Assembly (NCBI RefSeq): GCF_029892515.1
Contig: NZ_JARXVF010000003.1
Span: 1-64,000 of the forward strand
Length of the DNA stretch: 64,000 nt
Reading direction: 5' to 3'
From: Pseudaminobacter soli (ex Li et al. 2025)
GTDB lineage: Bacteria > Pseudomonadota > Alphaproteobacteria > Rhizobiales > Rhizobiaceae
This document shows, piece by piece, positions 62,729-64,000 of the stretch. A program made the translations under genes and the position numbers. The notes under the pieces are model-generated. The model did not search any database. It was not told the origin of the DNA and saw only the letters and a list, made by a program, of their open reading frames with translations. The stretch's first letter is position 1, and each line of letters starts with the position of its first letter.

Positions 62729-64000
62729 TCAGTGCCCGGTGATGCTGTCGGCGAAGGCCGCGAGCTTCGAGCTGTGCTCCAGGCCCGCCTCCTCGCGCTC
62801 GTCGGCGATGCGGTAGAGCTGGTACATGGAGTGCACGCCCAGCCAGCGCAGCGGCTCGGGCTCCCACTTGCGCACCTTCCGGTTCACCCAGGGCAGTCGG
62901 GTGAGCTCGGTGTTGCGGCGCAAGATGAGGTCGCGCAGCGTGCGGCCCGACAGGTTCGAGCTCGAAACGCCCAGGCCAACATAGCCGCCGGCCCAGGCGA
63001 TGCCGGTTTCGTCGTCGAGGCCGGCGGTGGTGCACCAGTCGCGCGGCACGCCCATCACGCCGCACCAGGCGTGGTCGATCTTGAGGCTGCGGGTCTGCGG
63101 CAAAAGCCGCATCAGGATCTTGTAGAGCGCATCGATGGTTTCCTGCTGGGTCTGGCCGCGCACGTCAGTTTTGGAGCCATAGCGATAGGGCACGCCGCGG
63201 CCACCCATGGCGATGCGACCCTCGCGGGTGCGCTGGGCATAGCAATAGGCGTGCGCAGCGTCGCCGAGCAGCTCGTAGCCGTTCCAGCCGATCTCGTCCC
63301 ACAGCGACTGCGGCAGCGGCTCGGTGATGATCTGGGCGCTATTGAGTGGCAGCCACAGCCGCTCGTTGCCGGGAATGCCGGCGGTAAAACCTTCAGTGGC
63401 GCGGACGATGATCGGCGCGCGCACCGTGCCGCGATTGGTCGTGACCTTGCCCTTTTCGAGCGCAAGCACGGCGGTCTGCTCGTAGATCGGCACGCCGAGG
63501 CGCTCGACGGTGTCCGAAAGGCCGCGCACCAGCTTGGCGGGCTGCACGCGCGCCATGCCGCGCAGGACATAGGCGCCCTGGACATTGTGAACGTTGATGC
63601 GCTCGCGGGCCTCCTCAGCGCTGAGGAATGCGATGCGGTCGTCCGGCATTTCCCATGCCTTGGCCTCTTCATACTCGGCGCGTGCGCGATCGAGCTGGGG
63701 CTTGTTGGTGGCGACCGTGATGTTGTCGACGCGGCGGATGTCGGCGTCGATGCCCTCGGCCTCGGTCACCGAGATCACCTCGTTGACCGTGCCGTACATG
63801 GCTCGCTGCATGTCGATGACCCCGCCGCGCGTCGAGGTTTTTAGATATTTGTCGCGCGACCAGCCGAAGCCGCCCGACAGCCAGCCGCCATTGCGGCCCG
63901 AGGCGCCGAAGCCGGCGAATTCTTTCTCCACCACGGCGATGCGGATCGAGGGATCGGCCTTCTTCAAATAGTAGGCCGTCCAGAGACCGGTGAAGCCCGC
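62729..64000 (-). CDS. FAD-dependent amine/amino-acid oxidase (DAO family), 5' truncated by window edge
   Basis: The last 423 residues of a D-amino-acid-oxidase-type flavoprotein are present; its start lies beyond base 64000. The visible N-terminal part AGFTGLWTAYYLKKADPS follows the usual GxGxxG motif, which is out of view. SGRNGGWLSGGFGWSRDKYLKT and AWGGYVGLGVSSSNLSGRTLRDLI are typical of the PuuB-like gamma-glutamylputrescine oxidase group. With the linked cupin it suggests catabolism of an amine or N-substituted amino acid. Confidence 0.85.
   Translation of the reverse strand, partial: AGFTGLWTAYYLKKADPSIRIAVVEKEFAGFGASGRNGGWLSGGFGWSRDKYLKTSTRGGVIDMQRAMYGTVNEVISVTEAEGIDADIRRVDNITVATNKPQLDRARAEYEEAKAWEMPDDRIAFLSAEEARERINVHNVQGAYVLRGMARVQPAKLVRGLSDTVERLGVPIYEQTAVLALEKGKVTTNRGTVRAPIIVRATEGFTAGIPGNERLWLPLNSAQIITEPLPQSLWDEIGWNGYELLGDAAHAYCYAQRTREGRIAMGGRGVPYRYGSKTDVRGQTQQETIDALYKILMRLLPQTRSLKIDHAWCGVMGVPRDWCTTAGLDDETGIAWAGGYVGLGVSSSNLSGRTLRDLILRRNTELTRLPWVNRKVRKWEPEPLRWLGVHSMYQLYRIADEREEAGLEHSSKLAAFADSITGH

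Overview
The window is high-G+C DNA from an alphaproteobacterium of the Rhizobiales, most likely a Mesorhizobium/Aminobacter-type member of the Phyllobacteriaceae. The signs are rhizobial dispersed palindromes, tandem Omp25/Omp31-type porin-like genes, two DUF982 genes, a rhizobial RpoD and the carA / yqeY / dnaG / rpoD neighbourhood. This assignment is inference from gene content and style; no search was run.

Layout. 1-536: 3' end of an IS110/IS1111-type element and a deleted scrap of an arsR gene. 579-6500: DHFR-like reductase, ArsR regulator divergent from an MFS exporter, metallophosphoesterase, Nramp manganese transporter with a possible Mur box, a dispersed palindrome and a methyltransferase. 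6717-17240: housekeeping block with a zinc metallopeptidase, DUF983, carA, yqeY, GNAT, Na/Pi transporter, dnaG and rpoD. 17285-30604: small envelope and lipoprotein genes, including one with a 2-bp frameshift, a GGDEF diguanylate cyclase, SDR, YqhA, a repeat-rich OmpA protein, two Omp25/31-like proteins and a SIMPL protein. 30739-30814: tRNA with CAU anticodon, probably Ile2. 30992-46161: HWE histidine kinase, phosphoketolase, an SbmA/YddA-like ABC protein whose nucleotide-binding domain has lost its catalytic residues, DUF3300, a TorR/TorS-like pair whose 3' ends overlap, and a glycine-rich autotransporter. 46204-64000: 2H phosphoesterase; a BMP-type purine/nucleoside ABC importer with a GntR regulator, divergent from an NdmCDE-like N-demethylase operon; two DUF982 genes; a Mop protein and a MolABC-like importer with a ModE-like box; a cupin and a truncated FAD amine oxidase.

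The most striking system is 47556-57576. Two paralogous Rieske-oxygenase catalytic subunits lack the Rieske cluster motif. They are followed by a protein that joins a Rieske domain to an FMN/NAD(P)H/plant-ferredoxin reductase, and by a GST-like protein. This is the composition of the caffeine N7-demethylase NdmC-NdmD-NdmE of Pseudomonas putida CBB5, but with two NdmC-like subunits, no stand-alone Rieske oxygenase in view, and a linked GntR regulator and BMP-type importer. A reasonable reading is uptake and oxidative N-demethylation (or other hydroxylation) of a methylated purine or related N-heterocycle. The substrate is not established by sequence.

A second coherent unit is 58497-61698. A BtuCDF/MolABC-type importer with a Mop molybdopterin-binding protein and an upstream ModE-like inverted repeat points to molybdate or tungstate uptake rather than iron or B12.
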